A stretch of 64,000 nt of DNA from Micromonospora echinospora (GCF_014203425.1 NZ_JACHJC010000001.1:2170001-2234000), one strand, 5' to 3'; counted from the stretch's first letter, positions 1 to 8,822 are shown. Notes: a model not told the origin generated them from the sequence alone. Numbers and translations: made by a program.

Positions 1-1422
1 CAGCACATCGGCGCCTACCAGGTCCACGTCCCGCACGAGGGCGAGGACCGCGCGGTGACGTTCATCGACACCCCGGGTCACGAGGCGTTCACCGCCATGC
101 GTGCCCGTGGTGCCCAGGTCACGGACATCGTGATCCTGGTGGTCGCGGCGGACGACGGCGTGATGCCGCAGACCATCGAGGCGCTCAACCACGCCAAGGC
201 GGCGGACGTGCCGATCGTGGTCGCGGTCAACAAGGTCGACAAGCCCGAGGCGAACCCGGACAAGGTCCGCCAGCAGCTGACCGAGTACGGCCTGGTCGCC
301 GAGGAGTACGGCGGCGAGACCATGTTCGTCAACGTGGCGGCCAAGCCCGGCATCGGCATCGAGGAACTGCTCGAGGCCGTGCTGCTGACCGCCGACGCGT
401 CGCTGGAGCTGACCGCTCCGATCGACGGGCCGGCGCAGGGTGTCGCGATCGAGGCGCACCTGGACAAGGGCCGTGGCGCGGTGGCGACCGTGCTGGTGCA
501 GAAGGGCACCCTGCGTGCCGGTGACTCGATCGTCGCCGGTGGGGCGCACGGCCGCGTGCGGGCCATGCTGGACGAGAACGGCAAGCCGGTTGATTCGGCC
601 GGTCCGGCGCGTCCGGTCATGGTGCTGGGTCTGACCACGGTGCCGGGTGCGGGTGACACCTTCCTGGCCGCCGAGGACGACCGCACCGTGCGGCAGATCG
701 CCGAGCAGCGGCAGGCGCGGAGGCGGGCGGCTTCGTTCGCCAACTCCCGTGGCCGGGCCACTCTCGAGACGCTCATGGAGCAGCTCAAGGAGGGCGAGAA
801 GACCTCGCTCAACCTGGTGCTCAAGGGCGACGTCTCCGGTTCGGTGGAGGCGCTCGAGGACGCGCTGTTCAACCTGGACATCCCGGAGGAGGTCCAGCTT
901 CGGATCATCCACCGGGGCGTGGGCGCGATCACCGAGAGCGACGTCATGCTCGCGAGCGCCTCGTCCGAGGCGGTCACGATCATCGGCTTCAACGTGCGGG
1001 CCTCTAACAAGGTCCGCGAGATGGCCGACCGCGAGGGCGTGGAGATCCGGTACTACACCGTGATCTACCAGGCCATCGAGGAGATCGACGCCGCGCTCAA
1101 GGGTCTGCTCAAGCCGGAGTACGAGGAGGTCGAGCTGGGCACCGCGGAGATCCGCGACGTCTTCCGCTCGTCCAAGATCGGCAACATCTCCGGCTGTATC
1201 GTCCGGTCCGGCCTCATCCGCCGCAACGCCAAGGCGCGGCTGCTGCGGGACGGGGCGGTCGTGGCGGACAACCTCACGATCAGCTCCTTGAAGCGGTTCA
1301 AGGACGACGCGACCGAGGTCCGCGAGGGCTTCGAGTGTGGTCTGACGCTGGGCGGCTACAACAACGTCCAGGTCGGTGACGTCATCGAGACGTTCGAGAT
1401 GCGTGAGAAGCCGCGCGCCTGA
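1..1422 (+). CDS. infB: Translation initiation factor IF-2, 3' part (5' end outside window)
   Basis: IF-2 is the GTPase that brings initiator fMet-tRNA to the 30S subunit and promotes 70S joining. The window opens inside the G domain and 473 residues remain. The G3 motif DTPGH is at fragment residues 24-28 and the G4 motif NKVD at 77-80. Domains II to IV follow, including the conserved stretch around '[16 protein letters not shown]'. The N-terminal region and the P-loop lie upstream. An 11-bp UUCG-capped hairpin closes the gene. In Actinobacteria this gene normally follows nusA, which agrees with the rbfA cluster downstream. The identification is secure. Confidence 0.98.
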   Translation, partial: QHIGAYQVHVPHEGEDRAVTFIDTPGHEAFTAMRARGAQVTDIVILVVAADDGVMPQTIEALNHAKAADVPIVVAVNKVDKPEANPDKVRQQLTEYGLVAEEYGGETMFVNVAAKPGIGIEELLEAVLLTADASLELTAPIDGPAQGVAIEAHLDKGRGAVATVLVQKGTLRAGDSIVAGGAHGRVRAMLDENGKPVDSAGPARPVMVLGLTTVPGAGDTFLAAEDDRTVRQIAEQRQARRRAASFANSRGRATLETLMEQLKEGEKTSLNLVLKGDVSGSVEALEDALFNLDIPEEVQLRIIHRGVGAITESDVMLASASSEAVTIIGFNVRASNKVREMADREGVEIRYYTVIYQAIEEIDAALKGLLKPEYEEVELGTAEIRDVFRSSKIGNISGCIVRSGLIRRNAKARLLRDGAVVADNLTISSLKRFKDDATEVREGFECGLTLGGYNNVQVGDVIETFEMREKPRA

Positions 1423-1445
1423 GAACCACGCGTACGACCGGTCGG

Positions 1446-1471
1446 CGGCCGGGGCCTTCGGGCCCCGGCCG
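1446..1471 (+). terminator. Hairpin terminator after infB
   Basis: A perfect 11-bp stem (CGGCCGGGGCC at 1446-1456, GGCCCCGGCCG at 1461-1471) encloses a TTCG tetraloop and is followed by a short T run. It begins 24 bases after the infB stop, so infB probably ends its transcript here, although high-GC terminators are often leaky. Confidence 0.7.
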
Positions 1472-1491
1472 TCGCCGTTTCCGCAGGCTGC

Positions 1492-1497
1492 GACAAT
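1492..1497 (+). promoter_or_regulatory. -10 element of leaderless promoter (TRM11-like gene)
   Basis: GACAAT lies 7 bases before the GTG start at 1505 and no ribosome binding site is visible. This matches the leaderless pattern repeated throughout the window. Confidence 0.4.
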
Positions 1498-1504
1498 CTC
1501 GGGC

Positions 1505-2548
1505 GTGATCCGGTACGCGCTGCTCCTCGCCCCCTCCGCCAACCGCGTCTACGCCGACGCGGCGGCCCGGCTGGCGCGCGCCGAACTGGCCGTGTTCGCC
1601 GGCTCCGGCGTGCTCGACGTCGTACCGGCCGACGCGGAGGTGGCCGGGATCGGCGGGGTGGAGTACCTGACGTTCACCGCCCCCGGACCGGGGCTCGGCG
1701 AGCGGGACGTGGCCCACCTGGCGAACCTGTCGGCGGCGTACGCGCTGTTCGAGCGGGTGGGTGACGACCTGCTGCGGCCGGTGCCGCTGCGCCCGCTGGC
1801 CCGGTACGACTCCGACCTGATCACCATTCCGAAGTACGCCGGCAAGACCAACGAGCAGTTCACCCGGCTGCTGCTCAACGTCACAGTGCTCGCCTCCGCC
1901 GCCGCGCCGCGGATGCTGGACGGGCCGGTGGTGGTGCTGGACCCGCTCTGCGGCCGGGGCACCACGCTCAACCAGGCGCTCATGTACGGCTACGACGGCA
2001 TCGGCATCGAGCGCGACAGCCAGGACGTGGACGCGTACGCGGCGTTCCTGCGTACCTGGCTGCGCCGCAAGCGGCTCAAGCACACCACCGAGTCGACGTC
2101 GGTTCGCCGGGACCGCAAGCTGGTGGCCCGCCGGTTCGAGGCGGTGCTCGCGCCGTCGCGGGACGAGCACCGGGCCGGGGCCACCCAGCGGGTCACCGTG
2201 CTGAACACCGACACCACCCGGGCCCGCGAGGCGTTGCGTCCCCGCTGCGCCGACGTGATCGTCACCGACGCGCCGTACGGGGTGGCGCACGGCAGCCGTA
2301 CCGATCAAGGGCTGTCCCGCAGCCCGCTGGAGCTGCTCACCGCCGCCGTGCCGGTGTGGCGGGAGCTGCTGCGCCCGGGTGGGGCGCTGGGACTGTCCTG
2401 GAACACCCACGTGGCCCCCCGGGCGCAGGCGGAGGCGGTGCTGGCCGACGCCGGGCTGCGGGTGCTCGATGGCCCCGGCTTCGGTGACTTCGCCCACCGG
2501 GTCGACCAGGCGATCGAGCGGGACGTGCTGGTGGCGGTCGCGCCTTAA
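1505..2548 (+). CDS. TRM11-like SAM-dependent RNA methyltransferase
   Basis: Probable SAM-dependent N-methyltransferase of the TRM11/THUMP-associated (UPF0020) type, which usually acts on tRNA guanosine. The protein has 347 residues. The SAM-binding motif I, DPLCGRGTT, is at 146-154, and the catalytic motif IV is DAPYG at 255-259, a variant of the usual (N/D)PPY. The N-terminal ~130 residues may be a divergent RNA-binding part; no clear THUMP domain is visible. I chose GTG 1505 rather than upstream starts because the upstream sequence is the infB terminator and a -10 hexamer sits 7 bases before it. The exact target nucleotide cannot be told. DNA methylation is less likely given the translation-gene neighbourhood. 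Confidence 0.75.
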   Translation: MIRYALLLAPSANRVYADAAARLARAELAVFAGSGVLDVVPADAEVAGIGGVEYLTFTAPGPGLGERDVAHLANLSAAYALFERVGDDLLRPVPLRPLARYDSDLITIPKYAGKTNEQFTRLLLNVTVLASAAAPRMLDGPVVVLDPLCGRGTTLNQALMYGYDGIGIERDSQDVDAYAAFLRTWLRRKRLKHTTESTSVRRDRKLVARRFEAVLAPSRDEHRAGATQRVTVLNTDTTRAREALRPRCADVIVTDAPYGVAHGSRTDQGLSRSPLELLTAAVPVWRELLRPGGALGLSWNTHVAPRAQAEAVLADAGLRVLDGPGFGDFAHRVDQAIERDVLVAVAP

Positions 2549-2589
2549 TCGTGTGCCCGGGGTGCGCGGCAGGCGTACCGTTGCTCGCC

Positions 2590-2883
2590 GTGTATACCGG
2601 AACCGCACTGTTCGACCTGTTGCTCCCGGGTGACTCCCGGTCCCTCAAGGCCAAGCGGTCCTACGTCCGGCCGATCGTCGCCGCGTTGCGCAAGTTCGAG
2701 GTCTCCGCCGCCGAGGTCGGGGCGCTGGACCTGCACGGCCGGGCCGAGATCGGAGTGGCAGTGGTGGCCGCCGAGCCGGCCCACGTCCGCGAGGTGCTCG
2801 ACACCTGCGAGCGGCTGATCGCCGCCCGCCCGGAGACCGAACTGCTGTCTGTACGCCGTCGCCTGCACGGCGGGGACGACTGA
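2590..2883 (+). CDS. DUF503 (YlxP-like) small protein
   Basis: A 97-residue DUF503 protein. The family is small and widespread, sits between infB and rbfA in many Gram-positive genomes, and has been linked to ribosome maturation without a defined activity. The characteristic N-terminal segment 'LPGDSRSLKAKRSYVRPI' is present, and the length fits the family (about 90-100). GTG 2590 is chosen over an in-frame start at 2551 because family members begin close to this strand and the -10-like TACCGT at 2576-2581 lies 8 bases upstream. The infB-DUF503-rbfA order supports the assignment. Confidence 0.85.
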   Translation: MYTGTALFDLLLPGDSRSLKAKRSYVRPIVAALRKFEVSAAEVGALDLHGRAEIGVAVVAAEPAHVREVLDTCERLIAARPETELLSVRRRLHGGDD

Positions 2884-3064
2884 ACGGCGCGTCGCGCGGC
2901 AGTTCGCCCGTGCCGCGTGAGGTCCGGTGGGACGCGGGTAGTGTTCTTCAGCGTTGGGCGGTCGGACCCGGCGGCGCCCACGCGCCCGCCGTCTCCGGCC
3001 GACGGCCCGGGTCGCACACGGATCCGGCGCCGTCATCGGTACAGGTGATCCCGGAGGTGGGGAC

Positions 3065-3559
3065 ATGACGGATCAGGCCAAGGTTCGCCGGCACGCGGAG
3101 CGCATCCGGGAACTGGTCGCGTCGGTGGTGCGGAGCCAGATCAAGGACCCCCGGCTCGGCATGATCACGATCACCGACGCCCGGATCACCGCGGACCTGC
3201 GCGACGCCACCGTCTTCTACACCGTGCTCGGCGACGCGGCGGCGCAGGCGAGCACCGCCGCCGCGCTGGAGAGCGCCAACGGCATGCTGCGCAGCACCGT
3301 CGGTAAGGCGCTCGGGCTGCGGCACTCGCCGACGCTGACGTTCGTCCTCGACGACGTGCAGGACCAGGTCAAGCACATCGACGACCTGCTGGCCGCCGCG
3401 CGTACCGCCGACGCCGAGGTGCAGCGGCTGGCCGCCCGGGCCTCGTACGCGGGCGACGCCCAGCCGTACCGGGTCGAGGAGGACGACGAGGACGCCGCGG
3501 ACGGGTCGGCGGACGAGGAGCCGGCCGGCGACGAGCCGCGCGACGGCGACCGCCCGTGA
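3065..3559 (+). CDS. rbfA: 30S ribosome-binding factor A
   Basis: RbfA binds the 30S subunit during late 16S rRNA maturation and cold adaptation. The 164-residue product has the single KH-type fold expected. It includes the conserved segments 'RIRELVASVVRSQIKDPRLG' and 'ITITDARITADLRDATVFYT', and ends in an acidic tail of about 30 residues (E/D-rich) common in actinobacterial RbfA. ATG 3065 is preceded by GGAGGTGGGG, a good ribosome binding site. The stop overlaps the next start as GTGA, so the DHH phosphatase is probably translationally coupled to it. Confidence 0.96.
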   Translation: MTDQAKVRRHAERIRELVASVVRSQIKDPRLGMITITDARITADLRDATVFYTVLGDAAAQASTAAALESANGMLRSTVGKALGLRHSPTLTFVLDDVQDQVKHIDDLLAAARTADAEVQRLAARASYAGDAQPYRVEEDDEDAADGSADEEPAGDEPRDGDRP

Positions 3560-4602
3560 CCGAGGTCGCCGCCGTGGACGAAGCGCCGTCCGGTCCCGCC
3601 GACGACGACTGGGCGGCGGCCGTCGCGGCGGTACGCGACCTTCCCGCCGACGCGCGGGTGCTGCTGATCTGCCACGTGAACCCGGACGGGGACGCGCTGG
3701 GCAGCATGCTCGGCTTCGGGCTGGGTCTGCGCCGGCTCGGCGTACGCGATCTCCAGGCCACGTTCCCCGGCCCGGCCGAGGTGCCCGAGCCGTTCCGCTG
3801 GATGCCCGGCGTGGAGCTGCTGGTGCCGCAGGACGACGCGTACCTCGATCCCGACCTGGTGATCTGCTTCGACGCGGCGAGTAAGTCCCGGCTGGGTGAC
3901 CTGGTCGACCGGCTGGACAAGGCGCGTGCGTCGCTGGTGCTGGACCACCACGCCTCGAACACGGGCTTCGGCCGGATCAACCTGGTCGACCCGCACGCCG
4001 CCGCCACCTCCGTGGTCGCGCTGGAACTGCTGGACCGGCTCGGCGTGACGCTGGACGCGGAGATGGCGACCGGGCTCTACGTCGCGCTGACCACCGACAC
4101 CGGCTCGTTCCGCTTCGAGGCGACCACGCCGGCCGTGCACGAGATGGCCGCCCGCCTGGTGGCCACCGGCATCCGGCCCGGCGACATCTCGCGGCGGGTC
4201 TTCGACACCCGCCCGTTCGGCGCTGTCCGCCTCTTCGGCGAGGTGCTCGGCCGGGCCACGCTGGAACCGGCGGCCGCCGCCGGGCACGGGCTCGTCTGGA
4301 CGTACGCCACTCACGACGACCTGGCCCGCCACGAGCAGCCGGCGTACGTGCTGGAGGCGCTCATCGACTCGGTCCGGTGCACCGAGGAGGCGGACGTGAG
4401 CTGCGTGATCAAGCAGTCGGGCGAGGCCGAGTGGGCGGTGTCGCTGCGCAGCAAGGGCGCTGTGGACGTGAGCGCGGTGGCGGTGGCACTGGGTGGTGGC
4501 GGGCACCGGTTCGCGGCCGGTTTCACCGGGCGGGGCGCGCTCGACGAGCTGGTCGGACGGATCCGCGCCGAACTCGCCACCGCGACGCTGATAGCCCCTT
4601 AG
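3556..4602 (+). CDS. nrnA: DHH-family phosphoesterase (NrnA-like oligoribonuclease / pAp phosphatase)
   Basis: Bifunctional enzyme degrading nanoRNAs and dephosphorylating 3'-phosphoadenosine 5'-phosphate (family knowledge). The 348-residue protein has the DHH domain first: NPDGDALGS at 42-50 and DHH at 130-132, which are the Mn2+ ligands. The C-terminal DHHA1 domain carries the GGGGHRFAAG substrate-binding loop near 323-332. The GTG start overlaps the rbfA stop by four bases. The rbfA-nrnA pairing is common in Actinobacteria and Firmicutes. Confidence 0.92.
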   Translation: MTEVAAVDEAPSGPADDDWAAAVAAVRDLPADARVLLICHVNPDGDALGSMLGFGLGLRRLGVRDLQATFPGPAEVPEPFRWMPGVELLVPQDDAYLDPDLVICFDAASKSRLGDLVDRLDKARASLVLDHHASNTGFGRINLVDPHAAATSVVALELLDRLGVTLDAEMATGLYVALTTDTGSFRFEATTPAVHEMAARLVATGIRPGDISRRVFDTRPFGAVRLFGEVLGRATLEPAAAAGHGLVWTYATHDDLARHEQPAYVLEALIDSVRCTEEADVSCVIKQSGEAEWAVSLRSKGAVDVSAVAVALGGGGHRFAAGFTGRGALDELVGRIRAELATATLIAP

Positions 4603-4735
4603 AAGGGGAATTGCGCCGAAATTTCCGCCGCGTCGAGGTGCGGCGACGATCAATGGTGTGAGCTGATCGGCGGCTTTTCCAGCGATTACGAGGCGTGCCA
4701 GCCTTTCCGCCGTACGTGACGCTGGGGACAATCGG

Positions 4736-5146
4736 GTGATGGATCATCCCCGTGAGCTCACCGTCGAGGCGCCCCGGGCCTGGGACCGGCCGGTCGTCTC
4801 CGTGCCGGTGCTGATCTGCCTGTCTCTGGTCGGCGGTCAACTTCCGTCCTTCTCGACCTCGGCCAACCTCTACATCCTCACCACCGGCGGTGGGTTGATC
4901 TGGGTCGGCCTGAGCAACCGGGTGCCCCGGCGTCCGGCGCCGCGCCGGCTGCCGTCGGTCGCGCTCTGGTGGCTGGTGCCGGTGACAGTCTTCGGGGTCT
5001 TCGAGGGGGCGACGTTCATGGCGGCGGCGGGTGACGACTTCCCCACCCTCTCCCGGCTGGCCGATCCGCTGCTGGAGGACAGCGTGATCCGCTCGGCGGC
5101 CTGGTTCGCGTGGCTGTCCACGTTCTGGGGACTGGTGCGCCGATGA
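4736..5146 (+). CDS. Hypothetical membrane protein, 136 residues
   Basis: No family recognised. Hydrophobic segments are visible at about residues 21-40, 50-62 and 75-95, with a Trp-rich C-terminus ending 'WLSTFWGLVRR', so an inner-membrane protein with three or four segments is likely. Two adjacent starts exist, GTG 4736 and ATG 4739; neither has a clear ribosome binding site and GACAAT lies just upstream. The stop overlaps the start of the next small membrane gene as ATGA, which implies the two products are made together and may form a pair. Confidence 0.7.
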   Translation: MMDHPRELTVEAPRAWDRPVVSVPVLICLSLVGGQLPSFSTSANLYILTTGGGLIWVGLSNRVPRRPAPRRLPSVALWWLVPVTVFGVFEGATFMAAAGDDFPTLSRLADPLLEDSVIRSAAWFAWLSTFWGLVRR

Positions 5147-5355
5147 TGCGGGCACTGGCGATCGGCGGGTTCGGAGTCTCGATCGTGCTGTTCGCGGCGG
5201 TCGAGTGGGCGGCGCGCCGGGAGGGGTCGCGGATCCCGTCGCTGGCAGATGTCTGCGCCTTCGTGATGCGGTACGAGGTGGGCCCGGTGCCGGTCGGGCG
5301 GATCGGTCTGTTCGGTTTCTGGTGGTGGCTGGGCTGGCACTTCCTGGCCCGCTGA
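5143..5355 (+). CDS. Small membrane protein, 70 residues (possibly DUF6186)
   Basis: Begins MMRALAIGG, with one transmembrane segment at about residues 4-20 and a second Trp-rich one near the end ('FGFWWWLGWHFLAR'). The start at 5143 overlaps the upstream stop by four bases, so it is co-translated with the 136-residue membrane protein. It resembles small actinobacterial membrane proteins grouped as DUF6186, but I am recalling this rather than verifying it. Function unknown. Confidence 0.65.
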   Translation: MMRALAIGGFGVSIVLFAAVEWAARREGSRIPSLADVCAFVMRYEVGPVPVGRIGLFGFWWWLGWHFLAR

Positions 5356-5691
5356 CCGCCCCTGCCGGGCCGGGACGATGACGTTGATCTTTCCGCATTT
5401 CGGGAACTGTAGGCAGCATCTGGAAAGTGAACGTTAATTTGGGTGCGGGACCGGCGCTTCGCGGCGCTGGTCACGGGCGGTGGTGCCGCACCCGGCCTCG
5501 CCTCCCTCCAGGGTCAGACCGACCCGGGCTCCCGCTGCCAGGCGAGCCGCTCCGGTGATCCCGGACCGCTGCCGGGCGCTCAGCCGCCGACGACTCCCGT
5601 CGCGGCGCGATCAGTGGTCGCGCCGAGCCGGAGCGCCGGGCGCCCGTAGGGCCACCGTGTCCCGGTGGTCCGCACCCTGGAAGGACCTCAG
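5356..5691 (+). other. Intergenic leader region with predicted stem-loops
   Basis: 336 bases without a convincing gene. A promoter-like pair, TTGATC at 5384-5389 and TGTAGG at 5408-5413 with an 18-base spacer, would start a transcript near 5420. A nested hairpin follows: outer arms GGGTGCGG (5438-5445) and CCGCACCC (5486-5493) enclose a second stem capped by TTCG. The rest is GC-rich with further short stems up to a ribosome binding site before the 32-residue ORF at 5692. No known riboswitch consensus was recognised. A 68-codon ORF across this region has no gene-like features. Confidence 0.4.
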
Positions 5692-5790
5692 ATGCCCAGC
5701 AAGCGCAAGCCGCAGACCGAGACCACCACCGACGAGGCGCGCGAGCAGATGCGCCGCGCGCTGCAGACCTCGATGGACACCCGTCAGTGA
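5692..5790 (+). CDS. Small ORF, 32 residues, Lys/Arg- and Thr-rich
   Basis: ATG 5692 is preceded by GGAAGGA about 6 bases upstream, a good ribosome binding site, and reads MPSKRKPQTETTTDEAREQM and on to a TGA at 5788-5790. The product is soluble, basic at the N-terminus, then a predicted amphipathic helix (about residues 14-28). It lies at the end of a ~270-base leader and 113 bases before the kinase-like gene. No family recognised. The ribosome binding site and lack of a competing longer frame make it plausible as a real small protein, but length alone cannot prove it. Confidence 0.5.
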   Translation: MPSKRKPQTETTTDEAREQMRRALQTSMDTRQ

Positions 5791-5903
5791 CGTACGCCGT
5801 CCGGCGGTGACGCCGGCCGGGCCCGAGGACCACACTCCGGCCCGACCCGACGTCACCGCCGCTCGGGGCACATCGCCGTCCCGCACGCCGCTACCGTCGT
5901 CCG

Positions 5904-6413
5904 GTGCGACGCATCCTCGTGGTCGGCAGCTCCGGCGCCGGCAAGAGCACGCTTGCCGGTGAACTGGCCCGGCGACTCGACCTTCCGCTGATTCACCTCG
6001 ACCGCCACTACTGGCGCCCGGGCTGGACCGCCCCCGCCCCGGCAGACTTCCGCGCCGAGGTGGCCGCGCTCGCCGCCCGCCCGGCCTGGATCATGGACGG
6101 CAACTACGCGAGCACCCTCGATCTCCGGCTGCCCCGCGCCGACCTGCTGGTGCTCTGCGACACCTCCCGGCTGCGCTGCCTGGTCCGGATCGTCCGCCGC
6201 CGGTGGACACACCGCGCCGCGCCCCGCCCCGACCTGCCCGAGGGCTGCCCGGAGCGGCTCGATCTCGATTTCCTGCCGCACGTCTGGCGCTTCCCCCGCG
6301 ACTCCCGGCCCCGGGTGCTGGCCGCGCTGGCCGAGCACGCCCCCGGGCTGCCGGTGCGGCGCCTGCGCGGGCGGCGTGACGCCGCCCGGCTCCTGGCTGA
6401 CGTGGGTAAGTAG
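5904..6413 (+). CDS. P-loop ATPase, adenylate-kinase / topology-modulation-like
   Basis: A 169-residue P-loop protein with Walker A GSSGAGKST at residues 8-16, then 'LDLPLIHLDRHYWRPGW', the hallmark of the FlaR/topology-modulation group of small NMP-kinase-like ATPases. The segment 'WIMDGNYASTLDLRLPRADLLVLCD' region matches the same group. Substrate unknown; the family is often annotated as adenylate kinase or shikimate kinase without proof. The GTG start has a -10-like TACCGT at 5892-5897, six bases upstream, and no ribosome binding site, so the mRNA is probably leaderless. Confidence 0.85.
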   Translation: MRRILVVGSSGAGKSTLAGELARRLDLPLIHLDRHYWRPGWTAPAPADFRAEVAALAARPAWIMDGNYASTLDLRLPRADLLVLCDTSRLRCLVRIVRRRWTHRAAPRPDLPEGCPERLDLDFLPHVWRFPRDSRPRVLAALAEHAPGLPVRRLRGRRDAARLLADVGK

Positions 6414-6460
6414 TCACGCTGCTTGCGGACCTTACGGAGCGCGTGCCAGGATCGGCGGCG

Positions 6461-7783
6461 ATGAGCACGACTGCCGCTCCCGCCACCGCCGTCACACCCC
6501 GGCGGATCGCCGCGCTCGCGCTGCCCGCCCTGGTGGTGCTGGCCGCCGAGCCGCTCTACGTCCTGGTCGACACCGCGGTGGTCGGTCACCTCGGCCGGGT
6601 GCCGCTGGCCGCGCTCGCCGTCGGCGGCACCGTCATGACGCTGACCGCGTGGGTCGGCACCGTCGTCGCGTACGGCACCACCGGGCGCTCGGCCCGCCGC
6701 TTCGGGGCGGGGGACCGGGCCGCCGCGGTGGCCGAGGGCGTGCAGGCGTCCTGGCTCGCGCTGGCCACCGGAGTGCTGGTGGCGATCGCCATCGGGATCG
6801 GCGGGGGCGCGCTGGCGCGTACCCTCGTCGGCGGCCCGGGCGAGGTGGCCGACGCCGCCGCCGGATGGCTGCGGGTCGCGGCGCTCGGCGCGCCCGGCCT
6901 GCTGCTCGCCGCCGCCGGCAACGGCTGGCTGCGCGGCATCCAGGACACCCGCCGGCCGCTGCTGTTCGTGCTCGGTCCCAACCTGCTCTCGGCGGTGCTC
7001 TGCCCGCTGCTCGTCTATCCGGCCGGGCTCGGGCTGGTCGGCTCGGCGGTGGCGAACGCGGTGGCGCAGACGATCTCCGGCGTCCTGTTCGCGGGCGCGC
7101 TGGTGCGCGAGCGGGTCTCGCTGCGGCCCCGGCCCCGGGTGATCGGGCAGCAGCTCGTGCTCAGCCGCGACCTGCTGGTGCGTGGTGTCGCGTTCCAGGC
7201 CAGCTTCCTGTCCGCCACAGCCATCGCGGCCCGCTTCGGCGCCGCCGCGGTGGGCGCGCACCAGATCGCCCTGCAACTGTGGTTCTTCACGGTGCTGGTG
7301 CTCGACGCCCTGGCCATCGCCGCGCAGTCGCTCGTCGGCGCCGCGCTCGGCGCCGGCGACGCGGCCGGCGCGCGGTTCCTGGCCCGTCGCGTCGCGTTGC
7401 TCGGCGGGCTGTGCGGCGTGGCCTTCGCGGTGCTGATCGCCGCCGGGGCCGGCGTGGTGCCGGCGTGGTTCAGCTCCGATCCCCAGGTACGCGAGCAGGC
7501 CATGACCGCCTGGCCCTGGTTCGTCGCGCTCCAGCCGATCGGCGGCGTGGTGTTCGCGCTCGACGGGGTGCTGATCGGCGCGGGCGACGTGCGCTACCTG
7601 CGCAACCTCACCATCGTGTGCGCGTTCGGCGGGTTCCTGCCGGCGATCTGGCTGGCCTACGGGCTGGAACTCGGGCTGGGCGGGATCTGGGCCGGGCTGA
7701 CCCTGTTCGTGGTGCTGCGGCTGGCCGGCCTGCTGCTGCGGATGCGCTCGGGCGCGTGGGCGGTGGTCGGCGCGGTCCGCTGA
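6461..7783 (+). CDS. MATE family efflux transporter (DinF-like)
   Basis: Multidrug/toxic compound exporter driven by Na+ or H+. The 440-residue protein has about 12 hydrophobic segments and the MATE signatures 'LVDTAVVGHLGRVPLAALAVGG' (split here only by length) near residues 29-50 and 'QSLVGAALGAGDAAGARFLARR' in the second half. The two halves show the internal repeat of the family. ATG 6461 is favoured over GTG 6443: CAGGAT at 6447-6452 looks like a -10 hexamer 8 bases upstream, and the MATE fold begins right after. DinF-type MATE genes near nrnA and truB are common in Actinobacteria. Substrate unknown. Confidence 0.9.
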   Translation: MSTTAAPATAVTPRRIAALALPALVVLAAEPLYVLVDTAVVGHLGRVPLAALAVGGTVMTLTAWVGTVVAYGTTGRSARRFGAGDRAAAVAEGVQASWLALATGVLVAIAIGIGGGALARTLVGGPGEVADAAAGWLRVAALGAPGLLLAAAGNGWLRGIQDTRRPLLFVLGPNLLSAVLCPLLVYPAGLGLVGSAVANAVAQTISGVLFAGALVRERVSLRPRPRVIGQQLVLSRDLLVRGVAFQASFLSATAIAARFGAAAVGAHQIALQLWFFTVLVLDALAIAAQSLVGAALGAGDAAGARFLARRVALLGGLCGVAFAVLIAAGAGVVPAWFSSDPQVREQAMTAWPWFVALQPIGGVVFALDGVLIGAGDVRYLRNLTIVCAFGGFLPAIWLAYGLELGLGGIWAGLTLFVVLRLAGLLLRMRSGAWAVVGAVR

Positions 7784-7789
7784 CGCCGG

Positions 7790-8785
7790 TCAGCAGGTGT
7801 CCGGCAGGTCGACGGTCTTGTCCGGGTCGAAGACCGCGTCCGGGTCCGGGTCGGCCGGCCCGCCGAACGAGGGCTTGCCGAGCGCCAGCAGCCCCTTGTC
7901 CAGTGCGGCGCAGTCGATGTTGGAGGCGTACGAGTCGGCACGCTCGATCCACAGCCCGGCGGAGGCGGTGGTCACGTCGGCCGGGTGCGGCATGCTCCAC
8001 TTCACCGTGTCGTGGACCACCACGACGCCGTCGCCCGGGGTGGGGCTGGTGGTGGGGAACGCGTACGCCCAGACGAAGTTCGTGGTCACCTCCAGGATGC
8101 GGATGCCGTCCCGGTCCTTCGTCGCCCGGTAGCTGATCCGGCCCTTGACCCGGGGCTGGTCGTCGGTGAGCCGGGCGCCGGGAGCGAGCCGGGTCGCGTA
8201 GGTGCCCGCCTCGCCGGTGGGGAAGTCGTCGCGCACGCCGGCCCGCGCGTCCGGGGCGAACTGGCGGACCAGCCGCTCCGGGTCCTTCGCGGTGAAGAAC
8301 GTGCGGTCCAGCCGGGCGGTGATCAGCGCCTTGCGTACCTTGGCCAGCGTGGCGGCCACCTGCTTCTCGGTGAACGCGCCGGTCCGCTTGGCCCGGGGCA
8401 GCGCGATCCCGGCCGCGCCCTCCGGGAACCCGGCCGCCGGGGTGCCGTCGAACGGGCCGGCGGCCGGTGGCGGCGAGGCCGACGAGGACGCCTGCTCGCC
8501 GACCGGCAGGCTGACCGTGGGGTGTTCGGCGGCCGGCTCGCGCCAGCGCTGGAGGCCCTGGTAGCCGAGGCCCCCGACGAGCCCGAAGAACGCGAGCAGC
8601 GCCAGCACGACCACGCCGCCGAGCAGCTTGCCGGAGTGCCCGCCGAGCGCGATCCGCAGGCGGTCGCCGCGGCCCGGCTCGACCTCGGGCGCGGGCTGGC
8701 GCAGCCACTCGGGCACCCGTCCCAGCGTGTCCTCCGACTGGTGACCGGTGGAGTGGGGATCGGGCGCGGCACGGTGATCGGTCAT
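7790..8785 (-). CDS. Membrane-anchored hypothetical protein, 331 residues
   Basis: No family recognised. The N-terminal ~50 residues are polar and Pro/Arg-rich, followed by one transmembrane segment around residues 53-76 ('LLGGVVVLALLAFFGLVGGL'). A Ser/Pro/Ala-rich linker and a ~200-residue probably extracytoplasmic domain follow, with a Cys near the middle and one at the C-terminus that could form a disulfide. The topology (inside tail, one helix, outside domain) is like actinobacterial cell-wall-associated proteins. It is convergent with the MATE gene (7 bases apart) and divergent from truB. Confidence 0.8.
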   Translation of the reverse strand: MTDHRAAPDPHSTGHQSEDTLGRVPEWLRQPAPEVEPGRGDRLRIALGGHSGKLLGGVVVLALLAFFGLVGGLGYQGLQRWREPAAEHPTVSLPVGEQASSSASPPPAAGPFDGTPAAGFPEGAAGIALPRAKRTGAFTEKQVAATLAKVRKALITARLDRTFFTAKDPERLVRQFAPDARAGVRDDFPTGEAGTYATRLAPGARLTDDQPRVKGRISYRATKDRDGIRILEVTTNFVWAYAFPTTSPTPGDGVVVVHDTVKWSMPHPADVTTASAGLWIERADSYASNIDCAALDKGLLALGKPSFGGPADPDPDAVFDPDKTVDLPDTC

Positions 8786-8822
8786 CGGACTTCCCGGGCA
8801 GACGGGGCGGGGGCGCACGATC

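Noticed and set aside
1382..2608. Long minus-strand frame opposite the TRM11-like gene
   Set aside because: High-GC sequence produces long antisense frames; its product is Arg/Gly/His-rich low complexity and the opposite strand has conserved motifs.
5443..5649. 68-codon plus-strand frame in the leader region
   Set aside because: No ribosome binding site, Pro/Ser/Arg-rich translation; the stretch is better explained as structured leader.
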